The notes beneath the pieces were generated by a model. It was not told the DNA's origin. It worked only from the letters and a program-made list of their open reading frames with translations, and did no database searches. Positions 13,201 to 20,636 of a stretch of DNA of 64,000 nucleotides are shown piece by piece (position 1 is the first letter of the stretch; the number at the start of each line of letters is the position of its first letter). Position numbers and translations under genes: made by a program. The DNA is from Candidatus Gastranaerophilales bacterium (GTDB taxonomy: Bacteria > Cyanobacteriota > Vampirovibrionia > Gastranaerophilales > Gastranaerophilaceae), in contig CALUTJ010000010.1 in NCBI GenBank assembly GCA_944323685.1, forward strand, positions 17,609-81,608, in the 5' to 3' direction.

Positions 13201-16200
13201 GCTCCGGCAAGGTTTCTGTTATTAAAGTTATTGTTAGCCACAACATCAACGTCACCGGTTGAGTTGACGGTTGAGTTGTCGATTTGTGCATTGATTGTGT
13301 TATTGATTACATCCGTAGCCATTGCACCCGAGAAGCTGTAGCCGCTTGAAGCATCGGTTATAACGCTGCCGCCGACACCTACAGAGATTAAGTCCTCAGT
13401 TTTTTGAGTTTTATCCTTGTTTGCCGCAACGGAAACGGATTTTGTATTGTTAATTTCTGAATTTGTAATTTTAGCAGTTGTTTCTTTTGTAATGAGGTTA
13501 AGGTTTCCGCCCATGCCTGCACCTACAGAGGTGTTGCCGGATTGAGCACCTGTTGCACCGGTTGAACCTGTCGAACCTGTTGAACCGGTAGAGCCGCCGG
13601 CACCCACGCCTGTTCCGGTTCCTGTTCCGCTGCTGCCTGTATTAACACTCATTCCGCCGGCGCCTTTGTAAGAGGTTGAGTGGTTTTCTGCGTTTACATC
13701 AACTGCTATAGTATCAGCTCCGCTTTCGTGTTTTACTTTTGCACCGTCGATTTGAGCGTTGACTTTGTTTTCTAAAATATCAGTGTTGAACGAACCGCCT
13801 GCCGAAACCTGCGTTGTTGTATCGTCCTGACTTGCTTTTGCTACGCCGACGCCGATTGCAACCTGAACGTTATCATTGTTTTCTTCTGCTTTGACATTTA
13901 ATTTATTGTCGCTGCCTTTGAAGGTGATATCAGTACCTTTTAAAGAAGCTTTAGTTTCATTAATGTTCTCAACAAAGTTAACCGCAGCACCGGCACCGAC
14001 AGTAGCCGCTTTGGCAATACCGCCGCCGATATTTAAAGATTTTGTTGTCTGGTTAGCTTCGACATTAACGTCTTTGCCTACGGTAATTTGTGCATTGCCG
14101 ACTTCTGATGTAACGCTGGACTCGTTAAGCTGTACATTAACAGAACCTGCTGCCGCAACGGAAATGTTTTTTGACTGTCCGTTCTTGGAATTTAAATTAT
14201 CAAGGTTTGCAGCTTCTTTACCTGTTGAACCCTGGAATTTAACGTCGTTTGTTGAATTTCCGTCAGAAGCCGTTAATTTATTTCCGTTTGCATCTTTATA
14301 AACACCGTCCGCATCTGCTTTATAGCTATTACCGTTAACGTTAACATCGGGATTTGCATCAGAACCAACAGGAGCTTCGGTAGAGCCTAATTTACCGGAC
14401 ACCTTGTCAAAAAGCCCCGAAACTTTTGAGAACAGCGGGTTGCTTTCCGCAAGTTTGTTGCCGGCAAAGCTGCTGTCAGTATCTTTTTTATCCTCTTTCT
14501 TGCTGAGTTTAACACCGCCTGCGAAGGCACCGGCTATTGCCACATCAATTGATTGCGTATAAGAATCTGAAATTACGTTCAAATCCTTTGTAAGATTAAC
14601 TACCGCACCATCTGCAATGCTTGCTTTGACATCTCTGTCAAACTGGCTTACGTTAACAGATGCACCGACAGCACCGCCTGATGAAGATGAAGATGACGAA
14701 CCCGACCCTTCAGAGCCTGAAACTTTTGCGCTTTCTGAGGCAATTGCACCGGCAATAAGTATATTAGATATGCCGTCTTTTATTGTTGATGCTTCGTTTA
14801 ACACAAGCAAGCCCGTGTCTGAATCCACGCCCATATAATTGCTTATCTGAGGTGAAGTCAAATCAGGGTCTAAGCCGACTTCATAATCTTCGGCGTTCAA
14901 ATCTTCAAACGGATTGCTTTCTTCATATACGGGGTCGCCGTATTCATCATAAACTATATTTCCGTCTTCATCTTTTTTAGGCACTGATTCATGGAATAAA
15001 TACCCTTCAGAGTTTTGTGCCGTAGCAAGCTGAGCTTCGCCTGCCTTAATATTCAAGGTAGAAGCATTGACCTTAGATGCGCCTAAAGAAGCCTCTGTTG
15101 CCCCTGTAACATTTTGAACCGTAACGCTTCCGGAAATTGCAACACCGTTGTTGCCGGTAGCTTTACTGCCGGTGACAACCGCAGTGAGAAAATCCTGCTG
15201 GTTTGCAGCCTGAATATTAAGCTCGCCTTTTGTTTTATTCTGTGTGCTGCCTATAGCATTTTCGGTAACATTTATAACAGCACCGTCACCGACCTGAGCA
15301 CGTGCGTTGCTTTCTACACTTTCAACAACAACGTTGCCGCCCACACCGCTTTTTTTGCCTGACGCACCGTCAGTAAGTTTCCAGAGTTTTGCAACATCGC
15401 CGGCTGCATTGTATTGTACAACCTGATTTGCTGCGTTAACTATAACATCACCGGCGTTGATAACTGAATTGTCACCGATTCTGGCAACAGTGTTGTTTAC
15501 AACATCGGAAACTATTACGGAAGCGGCAATACCGATACCGCTGCCTGCGGAAGATGTTGTTTCCGCCCAGTTGTTGAAGAAACCTTGCAGACCGAGGTTA
15601 TTTTTTATTCCTCCGTTTTTAATACCGAATTTTATATCGGAAATTTCAGACCCTATTTCGGCTGCAGGGTTTGTTAAACCTTGAAGCAAAAGTCTTATAT
15701 CCCACTGGTCGCCTTTGCCAAGCTCAGCATTTACATTGCCTTTTATGTCTTCCGGCAAATCTTCAATATCTCCGGCAGCCTGAATTACATTCAATATCAA
15801 ATCAAAGGTTGCGTTGTTTCTCGGAAGTTCCGTTGTTGCGTTAACGGACAATTTGTTATCAGCAGTAACGTTTGCGTGATTTTGGGCAGTACCGTCCTCT
15901 ATCACGGCAGTCGTATTGTTATTCTGATTGTTAACAATTACGGCAACACCGGGGTTCGGGATATAATCGCCGACTCCGCCTGAAGAACCTGAGCCGGAAG
16001 CCTTAGAATCTCCGTCTTTAACATGAGCTTTTGTAGTGTTAACTGTCAAATCAACCGTATTTGCATTAACAGAAACATTGTCGGCATGGATATTTGCATT
16101 TGCTCCGATTTTTGCCGTTGTAGTAATGTTTGAGTCGTTAACAACAAGCGCAGTGCTCGCATTAGGCACTAAATCACTGACAGAACCCAGTATATTAGTA

Positions 16201-18170
16201 TCAATAACACCGCTCAGTTTATCTGCAATAAGGTTTAAGATTTTGAACTTAAACTTATCACCCATTCTAAGCTTTGGATCTTTAGGGTCAACCGTAGCCT
16301 GAGAAGTGTTGGAGGCCATGTGCAGATTCTGTGCGTTTACGGACACATTGCCGTCACCGTTTGTATTTACGGTAGTATCAATCTTAGCAGTTGTGTTGAT
16401 ATTTGTGTCTTTTAATGTTACGGCAACCGCAATACCGCCGTTATCTTTACCGATGCTTGCAATAGAATTTATATTGCTCAAATCGCTCGATACGTTAACA
16501 GCATCAACCTCTACGTTAGCAGCGTTAATAATTGCACCGCTGTTTACCAGTGCGCTTGTTTGCGCATCAAGCGTTGATTTTAATAATAACACCTGAATTG
16601 TCGGTATGCCGGTGTATCCGCCGACAAGCTGACCTGCGGCAGAGGTAGGATTTTTTAATTTAATATTGTGTGAGTTTTGAGATTGTGCGTGAATATTAAC
16701 GTCATTTCCCGCTGTAATTTTCGCACCGTCATTTACATTTATTGTAGAAATCGTTTTAGAACCAAGTGTATAGTAATACTCCTGACCCGAGTCAATTACG
16801 GGGGTGTATCTTGTACCTGTTTTGATTGAAGTATTTGCAACTGCAAGAGAATTTATATTAACATCATTATCGGCAATAATATCTGCACCGCTGCCGATTA
16901 CGACCTCCGCTTTTGCTCTGGCGCCTTCAAAATCAAAACCTTCACCGGTTACGGCACCTTCTATAATTTGCCCGATAGCAGAGCTGTATGCACTGTCAAA
17001 CAATGTTGTACCGTCTTTTTGTGCGATATAATCAGCCTTGCTTGTTGCACTGATATCAACATTATTTCCTTTTAAAACGGCATTGTTAATATCTACTTTT
17101 GCAAAATTTGTGTCGTTGTGTGCATTCGGATTTGTTGCATCAGAAGGAATTGAGTCTCTGACATAAGTTTCTAAAGCACTTTGTACGTTTTCTGAAGTTA
17201 TGCCCAAGTCCCGTAATTCTTTAGGCAAAAGGTTTGTATCAAGTACATTGCCGTATTCGTCCACAAGCGGACCGGATAGATTATTAAGAACAAACTCTTG
17301 ACCTTTAATAATTAATTTATCGCCAAGTGTAGGAGCAACAACAGTTTTAATTGATTGAGCCTGAATAACGATATTTCCGTTAGCATCTTTTGTAAATCCC
17401 GTACCGCTTTGCACCTTATTGTTTACAAGTGCGTCAAATAACTTTCCGGCAGCCTCTGTTGTTGCAAGTCTTTCGTTTACCTTTTGTCCTGCGTTTGTTA
17501 CGGCAGCGTTATCTACACCGGCAAGAATACCGGCTTTATTATCTGCTGTGTTACCGACCTTAACAGTTTGAGCAACAAGGTTTACGTCCCCTCTGGCAAT
17601 GATTTTACCGTTAACAGTGATATCAGAGCCCATATCGGAAGCTTTTAAAACAGCAAGATTGTTTTCATGCGTATAACCTTCCGGCAAAGCAGAGCCTATT
17701 GCAGAATCTGTCATATATTTTAAATACGCCTGCTGTGTAGGCGCAATGGCAGTCAGAGAGCCTACATTTATAACACCTGATGCACCGACAGCCATGCCGT
17801 TTGGAGAAACAAATATGGCATGCCCGCCTATATCACCGTTTTTTAAAATCCCGTTTAAAACACCGTTGATAATAATTCTGTTATCAACGAGGTTTACAAA
17901 TTTATCAACGGAAATATCTCCGTTTTTAAGTGCAAAAATAAGGTTGGCAACATCGCCTTTACCAAGTTCAAAGTTGCCGTAATGTTTGAAACCAAAATCA
18001 CCATTGGCAAAATCAGGATGTATATCAAAAGAACCGCTTTGTCCGTTAGCAACTCCTGAAATATTAGATTCGGCAAATGCCGGCAATATCATGGTCTGCT
18101 GCATAAAAAACAAAGATGTTAATACAAATGCAACAAGTTTTTTTACACTCAAATTAAATTTTAAAAACAT
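1218..18170 (-). CDS. Giant two-partner-secretion filamentous adhesin (TpsA, LktA/FHA-like) with C-terminal PilZ domain
   Basis: This 5650-residue exoprotein is predicted to be exported by the divergent TpsB. Residues 1-33 form a Sec signal peptide (hydrophobic core, cleavage after PAFA). Residues 34 to about 270 form a TPS secretion domain with the FHA-type motif SPNGMAVGASGVINVGSL. Residues from about 270 to 3850 are degenerate beta-helix repeats of roughly 80-95 residues, each with a variant of NVxxNxxNAxIxxSxI, as in leukotoxin LktA-family adhesins. They are broken by Ser/Gly-rich (about 1148-1164) and Gly/Ser/Thr-rich (about 1511-1543) linkers. Two probable coiled coils lie at about 3861-3925 and 4093-4146, with a non-repetitive segment between them; more FHA-like repeats follow. 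The C-terminus (about 5530-5635) matches PilZ: RDSIR (R5536, R5540), then NISRGG (N5570), ending in AGLKFINMD. PilZ domains normally bind c-di-GMP in the cytosol, so this is unusual. An AGGGAA ribosome site precedes the ATG. Binding partner unknown. Confidence 0.92.
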   Translation of the reverse strand: MFLKFNLSVKKLVAFVLTSLFFMQQTMILPAFAESNISGVANGQSGSFDIHPDFANGDFGFKHYGNFELGKGDVANLIFALKNGDISVDKFVNLVDNRIIINGVLNGILKNGDIGGHAIFVSPNGMAVGASGVINVGSLTAIAPTQQAYLKYMTDSAIGSALPEGYTHENNLAVLKASDMGSDITVNGKIIARGDVNLVAQTVKVGNTADNKAGILAGVDNAAVTNAGQKVNERLATTEAAGKLFDALVNNKVQSGTGFTKDANGNIVIQAQSIKTVVAPTLGDKLIIKGQEFVLNNLSGPLVDEYGNVLDTNLLPKELRDLGITSENVQSALETYVRDSIPSDATNPNAHNDTNFAKVDINNAVLKGNNVDISATSKADYIAQKDGTTLFDSAYSSAIGQIIEGAVTGEGFDFEGARAKAEVVIGSGADIIADNDVNINSLAVANTSIKTGTRYTPVIDSGQEYYYTLGSKTISTINVNDGAKITAGNDVNIHAQSQNSHNIKLKNPTSAAGQLVGGYTGIPTIQVLLLKSTLDAQTSALVNSGAIINAANVEVDAVNVSSDLSNINSIASIGKDNGGIAVAVTLKDTNINTTAKIDTTVNTNGDGNVSVNAQNLHMASNTSQATVDPKDPKLRMGDKFKFKILNLIADKLSGVIDTNILGSVSDLVPNASTALVVNDSNITTTAKIGANANIHADNVSVNANTVDLTVNTTKAHVKDGDSKASGSGSSGGVGDYIPNPGVAVIVNNQNNNTTAVIEDGTAQNHANVTADNKLSVNATTELPRNNATFDLILNVIQAAGDIEDLPEDIKGNVNAELGKGDQWDIRLLLQGLTNPAAEIGSEISDIKFGIKNGGIKNNLGLQGFFNNWAETTSSAGSGIGIAASVIVSDVVNNTVARIGDNSVINAGDVIVNAANQVVQYNAAGDVAKLWKLTDGASGKKSGVGGNVVVESVESNARAQVGDGAVINVTENAIGSTQNKTKGELNIQAANQQDFLTAVVTGSKATGNNGVAISGSVTVQNVTGATEASLGASKVNASTLNIKAGEAQLATAQNSEGYLFHESVPKKDEDGNIVYDEYGDPVYEESNPFEDLNAEDYEVGLDPDLTSPQISNYMGVDSDTGLLVLNEASTIKDGISNILIAGAIASESAKVSGSEGSGSSSSSSSGGAVGASVNVSQFDRDVKASIADGAVVNLTKDLNVISDSYTQSIDVAIAGAFAGGVKLSKKEDKKDTDSSFAGNKLAESNPLFSKVSGLFDKVSGKLGSTEAPVGSDANPDVNVNGNSYKADADGVYKDANGNKLTASDGNSTNDVKFQGSTGKEAANLDNLNSKNGQSKNISVAAAGSVNVQLNESSVTSEVGNAQITVGKDVNVEANQTTKSLNIGGGIAKAATVGAGAAVNFVENINETKASLKGTDITFKGSDNKLNVKAEENNDNVQVAIGVGVAKASQDDTTTQVSAGGSFNTDILENKVNAQIDGAKVKHESGADTIAVDVNAENHSTSYKGAGGMSVNTGSSGTGTGTGVGAGGSTGSTGSTGSTGATGAQSGNTSVGAGMGGNLNLITKETTAKITNSEINNTKSVSVAANKDKTQKTEDLISVGVGGSVITDASSGYSFSGAMATDVINNTINAQIDNSTVNSTGDVDVVANNNFNNRNLAGALSFSSASKGAGVGAGAIVSVINNNVNASIANNSTITAKDVNVNADNNENLQFLAANMGIQTGAGIPISANGIVNVIQNNISASVSDSYITNSGTLDIISDYDTSIEGITVGVAATSEGKFAVGANVLSNTLLSSNTAQLINSDTTSTDKLTVKATTDGNIDAIPAAAAITASGSAAAAANVGVNVVQNFTTAKIDGTNNKKSTTVSAGGIDVIASDNTKSRSRGGVLAATSGTAGIGASILADVYIKNVDAHIDNTTVTKGGDIKVNASAKNIFGEETPGSVTASALVDKITGDYDMSKDGAYENWDMTYGVAGGNTAGVAGSLISKNVINDVDSYIGSNVVIEDAGKIDVLASNKTDAAVIVGNITGAGTASVGGSIFSNVNVSTVDAGIKNGAQIGGAQIGSDTSRVGNVNVEANSEQTYKSIMAIVGAAGTAAVKGSINSNVIVNSTNAYVGNGVNMYSKSLNVAAADSMDSESLNIAVSAAGSAAVGGAVFTNVLANKVNSTVGKDGTDGQKSGNINTTGDVNVSANDDQNFQGNVLVTSAAGAAGVGAVAIANVMASEVNAGIENTTVKSNNGSVTISANNSFNGDHKDQNTGLQSLIDNGSVSSDDISNLIPLVGVITIGAAGSAGVSATLIANVVTTTVNAYVDNSTISTLNGLSVDADSSMTTYDAAIGIAVAGIAGVGVNGVTNVYSGSTIAAVTNSDIQKGSVNVTADDIFNLNTIIFTTAVSGTAAVTAITNVNTISNEVTAKVENTDITDAAKVNVAAKNTVKTTDVLAAGAVAGTGAAVSLAPIVNVFTNNTNAYINGGSIANAATTVNAGSDVDVISAILGVSGSGVGASVSGFAGVNVFDNDLNAYILKTEITNAISTSVASTANLDLDGILVSAGVNGLGAAVNANGIINVIKNNVNAYIADSSIKGGSVTVSATQTSDIDNSTSTVAVNGVGAAVPVNALVSVLTNNLNANITNTSVTDADLVSVSANNKQDILNNNIGVGASGTAAGGVNTTVNVLENTAKAYIDAQDKTIKASGKVSVAAKDEILMQTNLGLATVSGFGAGGANVNVNVINNAVLSQLISSDKGQIKADSVEVKSDSIIGLDEAGITAAAAGTLGIAGTVFVNSIGGKVSLSDENLKEAGIDDSITQANTNFGEIVNGITYEKDGQTLPLAGSYDLTQGDVKGGTQADINANVNTTGADGVKVSANNTLKGYDSDTMNITNATASAGTVAAGVGVLVTDMKYNTSASISGGNVVTQNNGDVTVKANSKVKSNTDAVAASVGGVSIAGNVAYFDNKANTTAEIANASVKSANDINVLAESDDSIISKAISASGGVVSVNLNIAVANTQNAINALISGNNVDIEANNLNLKATNTSILESELYGASAEFAGVSTVVNTAVSQAVSNALISLDNNSTVDVLNDLNIISQTGGINTINNVVIGSLGVYSATGNYQKAESNATFNSGITGGKISANNVKINAGTAKDSDEGGNITATVNTKKATGAFYSAGVTVVDARANGNATAKVTGGNVSANNNIDLKSKLNRTANIDSDSFSAGLVDINALVVSTSTGGHTNINTKDSTLSANNVNMLASSTNTTSASMVSGEVSLIGGDATVVEAVSGGNAKIDTGNINANNTNLKVDINRNAKITNNAKAISLAGLDVTNLEAKTTGTSGINTYGTIQNKAANGQAKNVVISTVDNSTATNESANTSIGFVSGSGLNIVTTSDSAITNNIAGTIKAQTLDIDSTLNRTAISNAASKGAGLVGLGAMNLTSQIGNANTTTISATIDAETVDVDSTMTSTVESYVRDFSAGLIALAYGATKNIVQDTAKNIVNFNGSINAGSLDADIDTLSKAHLFKESGNYGLFVVKGGELSNTLKATSELNLNNAKIETDRDALFSVVNNAKTPSEMQVTDDAGGFVVKDGAQLKNDLEIGASINVNGDTDVRAGDHLDLDITSGTTGFKQKVTSDGSGFTANNNASSIVTAVVNNNININDGLLSGKYVDINMNSSNELSSIAEVDTHHFAGNPSVNSEVNLTINNTLNVAGELFAQSETAGVNEDTSVNINFMGNSKQDLYQLADLYVEAAIATGDADGGINFTTNNNVNVKNNGVISSQKDINVVFDRGEEKLSSKIVYDRVSRLLFGIKIHDDGSYTSVKNESSNKVKVDGKLIAGKNNSMHLTIDKDGNATGTIQDNLYEKQDSTLIEAGKDSQAAKDEIAKIEQALIDLNSEKERLENINETNTANYESLLEQIDALKLQLAMAEYIQDVEDSGKISQNDFKNSIVTMLENNNVANAETVANQLLDYYTMAADDKTNLPIYSFTADGNNVILKYAVDENGNYITENGHYKFADLEGYTINYENNIPVSVTPDDSASVISVGTLTFDKYLEGLNLGEDTTDAIKTSLKGMKIDSQTATITTDSGTKTVRFLTTDGKIIYDSQYVDNMQSVSSEITAAENSANTLNETISSIADDLNDIKNQIKENEARKDNIAQNGLGEFKAENGSYIFKDINATSGTINIQANKGKSEVSGTGEIIMSLADVLINNYSNYNLIFSDLTVAGGVGSFVVDGKTVSENPYKGITISTTGTAGNEGGITINNWYDQNDPVNNTAIGVLPSNIIFNGTINTGVGNVNLYNESGDIEINDGIVANTLKVNVAQGSFTQDTKGQEYVLKAGDTLFAGKNINITASKITVEGNMQAGIADKNITITQDMLDNAVDETQKVIVTDADGTTPLKDANGNVQYKEVETGRLLVKLASGRDSSEGTKQSDYMYDKNNIKAIYDPDTNTVELFGVKVTDEANINLTTTSSDADALYVSENSSIKYADGYGAINIDNRTGANLVVNGLENNKIAGAVTYNGSTELPEYGTKIIEETKFGIHQIDKFPYIAIGEYTVETEKTVGFGANPQNTADATLTDGNTTVDTSKNKTGDLIVNGLVSSGNLTEDEAGLLLQTNGNLVINNRTASEDSDYQVPTIDTKGDVVLNKLTDKGGVIIQGLIKNSGSVSVTNNGTEGITVAGKINNEGADVVITNDSANGGIITVAGSEIKNNGADINLINNGTKGIETSGNILAAKGDINVTNKKGNINFKDGSSIKLNEGYTTQTNNINILNEDTAGAMTIAGAINNYGKGNIDIHNKGTGSALIDTTAVISNNNGNMLVTNENSSLTIAGTVSNTSGQTDVTNNGADGMLISGTVRNGKGVTNIVNNNTSDTSAIKIATTANVTNDDGTIYIKNYGTKEIGLDIEGIVNAIKQNIEITNENSDIEIGEYGSKNDFYVNAQNGNIIISQKNGDILNGVVDPDTQNKNQNHDLGNKDKAYKTLLTAGGNLSMNVEGGNIGADTHALNGKESGFGVNASTRDYTESINVKVNGTVNAKATNNGNALVNIRAKDSDLKVNNITSDGNVMLTAVDWKQADARPTPSDDSYYHGYSIVNAASDKSKANVEGRNISLISSDNLGTKGNAFTYNQLENGSISAMAENDLYIKGMGLNDNIWQLITKRGNMGLEFTGNAIIRELTAGKHLEIVSQGANLTIYDLGKSTNLADTDDILYPHDNILMSSVAPETVDIRVLDTNPDTRVNPNDANSTLNIYNAYIKGQSNGSADVTLRADNIIAHAYDAASSPVSNVARPDGFDATEGRLYANDYMNPDADKNLKATGFNTVGKGGKLVFDIQGVSPDDVVNAGGKESDRNYKPQDVIETVEIFNNPIGFKDTVYKAKDVTLSLNSGANAPTDNRGMEISKIYTDNAYVDTKDLNMHISDAFITNYGEFRNGNLGGQGGGHFISDEYRWLTIVDNDYYRNITNNFGIPVTSQLYTKLTGSFALNMGNVIALETKAPVVHYNPYEVILLPRTENSFYRLTYKDDKIQKTTTTPDFADIDKSTYKPTKRDSIRFAVKQGDGYVNIADKKKKKQERKRIIAIENISRGGIAVVHDGSLKKGERFVIDLDYHNIKASPEVEVVRVVNDRAGLKFINMDKATANKILYMNMFTADAEDQSPQMSKK

Positions 18171-18233
18171 ACAAATTCCCTATTCTTACGGTATTTTACC
18201 AGTTTAAAATAAGGGTATTTGTTTTTCATTATT

Positions 18234-18252
18234 TTGTGACAAAGTGTCACAA
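18234..18252. promoter_or_regulatory. Perfect inverted repeat between divergent tpsA and tpsB, candidate operator
   Basis: TTGTGACAAAGTGTCACAA has 8-bp arms around a 3-bp centre. It lies 64 bp upstream of the adhesin start and 107 bp upstream of the transporter start, inside the only shared control region. The half-site TGTGA resembles CRP/FNR-family sites, but here the TGTGA and TCACA halves are 7 bp apart instead of the usual 6. The cognate regulator is therefore unclear. A site here could co-regulate both partners. Confidence 0.45.
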
Positions 18253-18358
18253 TTTTTTATAAAATCGTTACATATGATACAAAATATTTTATTTCATGTA
18301 AAAATAAAATTTATATAAGTTTTATAAATTTTATAAGAAGCGGGTTGAAAAAGATTTA

Positions 18359-20434
18359 ATGAAAAAAACAAAAGCAAGGCAAATACTACTTTTAGCAGCC
18401 GTAATATTGTTTGCTCAAAGCAGCTGTTTTGCCGACCCGATTGGCGGTTTTAATCCGTCGGATATTCCGACCAATATGAATTACGGCGGGATAATCAACA
18501 GCCACGACATGATGATGCTGAAAGAAAAACAAAGGCTGCAAGATGAAGCCAAAGATTTTCAAAACTTTCAGGACAGAAAACAAGGCAAACATAAAAAAGA
18601 TGAAGTTATAAAAGACGAAACAGGCAGCGGCGAAAAAATTTACGACGCGGAAACTTCTCAAAAATTAAAAGAACAACAAGAGCTTTTAAAAAAAGAGCAG
18701 CAAAAAAAGAAAAAAAGATTCGGTTTTTTCAAACGCAAATCCAAAGATAATCAGGAAGAACAGATACAGGAACAATCAACCGGCAACGCCGCAGAAGATT
18801 CTGCGACGCAGGATGACAGCAAAAAAAAAATTATAGAAAAGACGGATACAACTACTACTATTAAAGCCAAAACAGAAAAAACAAATGTTCAAGACGGCAA
18901 AGTTTTTATTAAAGCGGTAGGTGTAACTAACTCTCAAATTCTCTCAGATGCAGAGATTCAGGCTATTACGGATTCTGTTATCGGGCAGTATGTTTCTTTT
19001 GAGGATTTAGAAAAACTTGTTCAGGATTTTAACTACGCATACGCAGAAAAGGGTTATGTAACGGCACGAGCATTTTTGCCGCCTCAGACAATTCAAGACG
19101 GAGTTGTAAGGATAAACCTTGTTGAAGGGCTTGTTGGCGAAGTCAGCGTTGAAAACGCAAAATGGACATCCGAAAACTACGTAAAAAAAAGAATTTCCGC
19201 TAAAAAAGGCGATATCTTTCAGATAGTCGAACTCGAGCAGGACATATTAAAATTTAACAAATACAATAACGGAATAAAATTAAAAGCAAACCTTGTAAAA
19301 GGTGAAAAAATCGGGACAACAGACATTAAACTTCAGGCTGACGAAAAATTTCCGTTCCGTGTTACAGCCTTGATGGATAACGCCGGCAGAAAGACTATCG
19401 GCGAGTTAAGAGGCGGTTTAATGGCGCAGGCTGACAGCTTGTTTAAACAGCGTGACAGGTTGACTATCGGTTCTTACGCAAGCAGACACTCTGTTACACC
19501 GTTTGCGGATTACAACATTCCTGTCAACAAATACGACGGCAGAGTCGGATTCCTGTTCTCCTCAAGCTATGCGCAGATAGGCGAGGGGCCTTATAAAATA
19601 TTTGATATTGAGAGCCGTTCTTATAACTACTCTTTATACTACACCCATCCGTTAATCAGAAAACCTAATTTTGAATTAAACGGATATGTCGGGGCAAACT
19701 ACAAACAGGCCGCAACATCTTTTGGCGGTTACACGCTAAACACCGATAAAATAGCAAGTGTAGAAGCAGCATTAAACGCAAGATTAGATACCAAAAAAGG
19801 TATCTGGTATTTGAATCAGGGTGTATATCAGGCGTTCCCGTTATTTGACAAAGACATAAAATACTTTAAATACACAGGTAGTTTAATCAGGCTGCACGAT
19901 TTTGGTCACGGCATTGTCGGACAGTTGAGAGGTATGTATCAATTCTCGCCTGAAGATGTTATGCCTTACATTGACCAGTTTCAGGCAGGCGGTCTGGCAA
20001 CAGTCAGAGGCTATTCCGAAGGTCTTTTAATAGGACGTTCGGGTTATATCATCAGCTCTGAACTTTTGTTCCCGATTGCGCCTCAAAAAATTACAATCAA
20101 ACGCAAAAACGAAAAAAGACAAATACCTTTTATCGGCAGCTATGTTAAAGCACTTGCATTTGTTGACCACGCCGGTGTTTACCCGTTCAAAGGCGAAGGC
20201 CCCGGTGCCAGAAGCTATACACAGGCGGATTATATGCTCAGTATGGGTTTAGGTTTAAGGATATCTCTTCCCGGCGATGCTACAGCCAGATTGTACTGGG
20301 GCTGTCCGCTTATGCATAACCCCAATGAGGTCTATTACAGAAACCCGAGATTCAGTTTTGAAATTTCGCTTTCTCCTGACATCGACAAAATTTTGAAATA
20401 CAGAAAAACTTTAAGAAACAAAGAAACCCTCTAA
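18359..20434 (+). CDS. Two-partner-secretion outer-membrane transporter (TpsB, ShlB/FhaC/HecB family)
   Basis: This predicted outer-membrane beta-barrel protein would secrete the divergent giant adhesin. A Sec signal peptide ends near residue 25 (SSCFA). It is followed by a charged, Lys/Gln-rich stretch (about 55-180) that is longer than the usual linker. A POTRA_2 domain lies at about 180-260 (starting VFIKAVGV, with NLVEGLVGEV), and a ShlB-type barrel at about 318-690. The conserved VRGY motif, which in this family lies in the loop that folds into the barrel, is near residue 548. The length of 691 residues exceeds the common 550-580, because of the N-terminal linker. The gene shares a 188-bp AT-rich control region with the adhesin. 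The sequence before the ATG has no strong ribosome site. The adjacency of TpsA and TpsB makes the pairing secure. Confidence 0.93.
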   Translation: MKKTKARQILLLAAVILFAQSSCFADPIGGFNPSDIPTNMNYGGIINSHDMMMLKEKQRLQDEAKDFQNFQDRKQGKHKKDEVIKDETGSGEKIYDAETSQKLKEQQELLKKEQQKKKKRFGFFKRKSKDNQEEQIQEQSTGNAAEDSATQDDSKKKIIEKTDTTTTIKAKTEKTNVQDGKVFIKAVGVTNSQILSDAEIQAITDSVIGQYVSFEDLEKLVQDFNYAYAEKGYVTARAFLPPQTIQDGVVRINLVEGLVGEVSVENAKWTSENYVKKRISAKKGDIFQIVELEQDILKFNKYNNGIKLKANLVKGEKIGTTDIKLQADEKFPFRVTALMDNAGRKTIGELRGGLMAQADSLFKQRDRLTIGSYASRHSVTPFADYNIPVNKYDGRVGFLFSSSYAQIGEGPYKIFDIESRSYNYSLYYTHPLIRKPNFELNGYVGANYKQAATSFGGYTLNTDKIASVEAALNARLDTKKGIWYLNQGVYQAFPLFDKDIKYFKYTGSLIRLHDFGHGIVGQLRGMYQFSPEDVMPYIDQFQAGGLATVRGYSEGLLIGRSGYIISSELLFPIAPQKITIKRKNEKRQIPFIGSYVKALAFVDHAGVYPFKGEGPGARSYTQADYMLSMGLGLRISLPGDATARLYWGCPLMHNPNEVYYRNPRFSFEISLSPDIDKILKYRKTLRNKETL

Positions 20435-20636
20435 AACCTTGGTTTAATACTATTCTCGTCTTTTAAGAAGAAAGACTTTACAGAAGTGTATATTACCTTA
20501 GGAACTAAACAGCAAGTTTATAGCTCTTTAGAGCTTTACGCATGTTAACAAAACTTAACAAATCGTGTCCCAAAAAGCAATTATTGAAAGAGTATATACT
20601 TTATATAGATAAGAGAGTATAAACCAGAGGATAAAA

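Noticed and set aside
18234..18252. A CRP binding site in the tps region
   Set aside because: The TGTGA and TCACA halves are 7 bp apart instead of 6; I keep it only as an unassigned operator.
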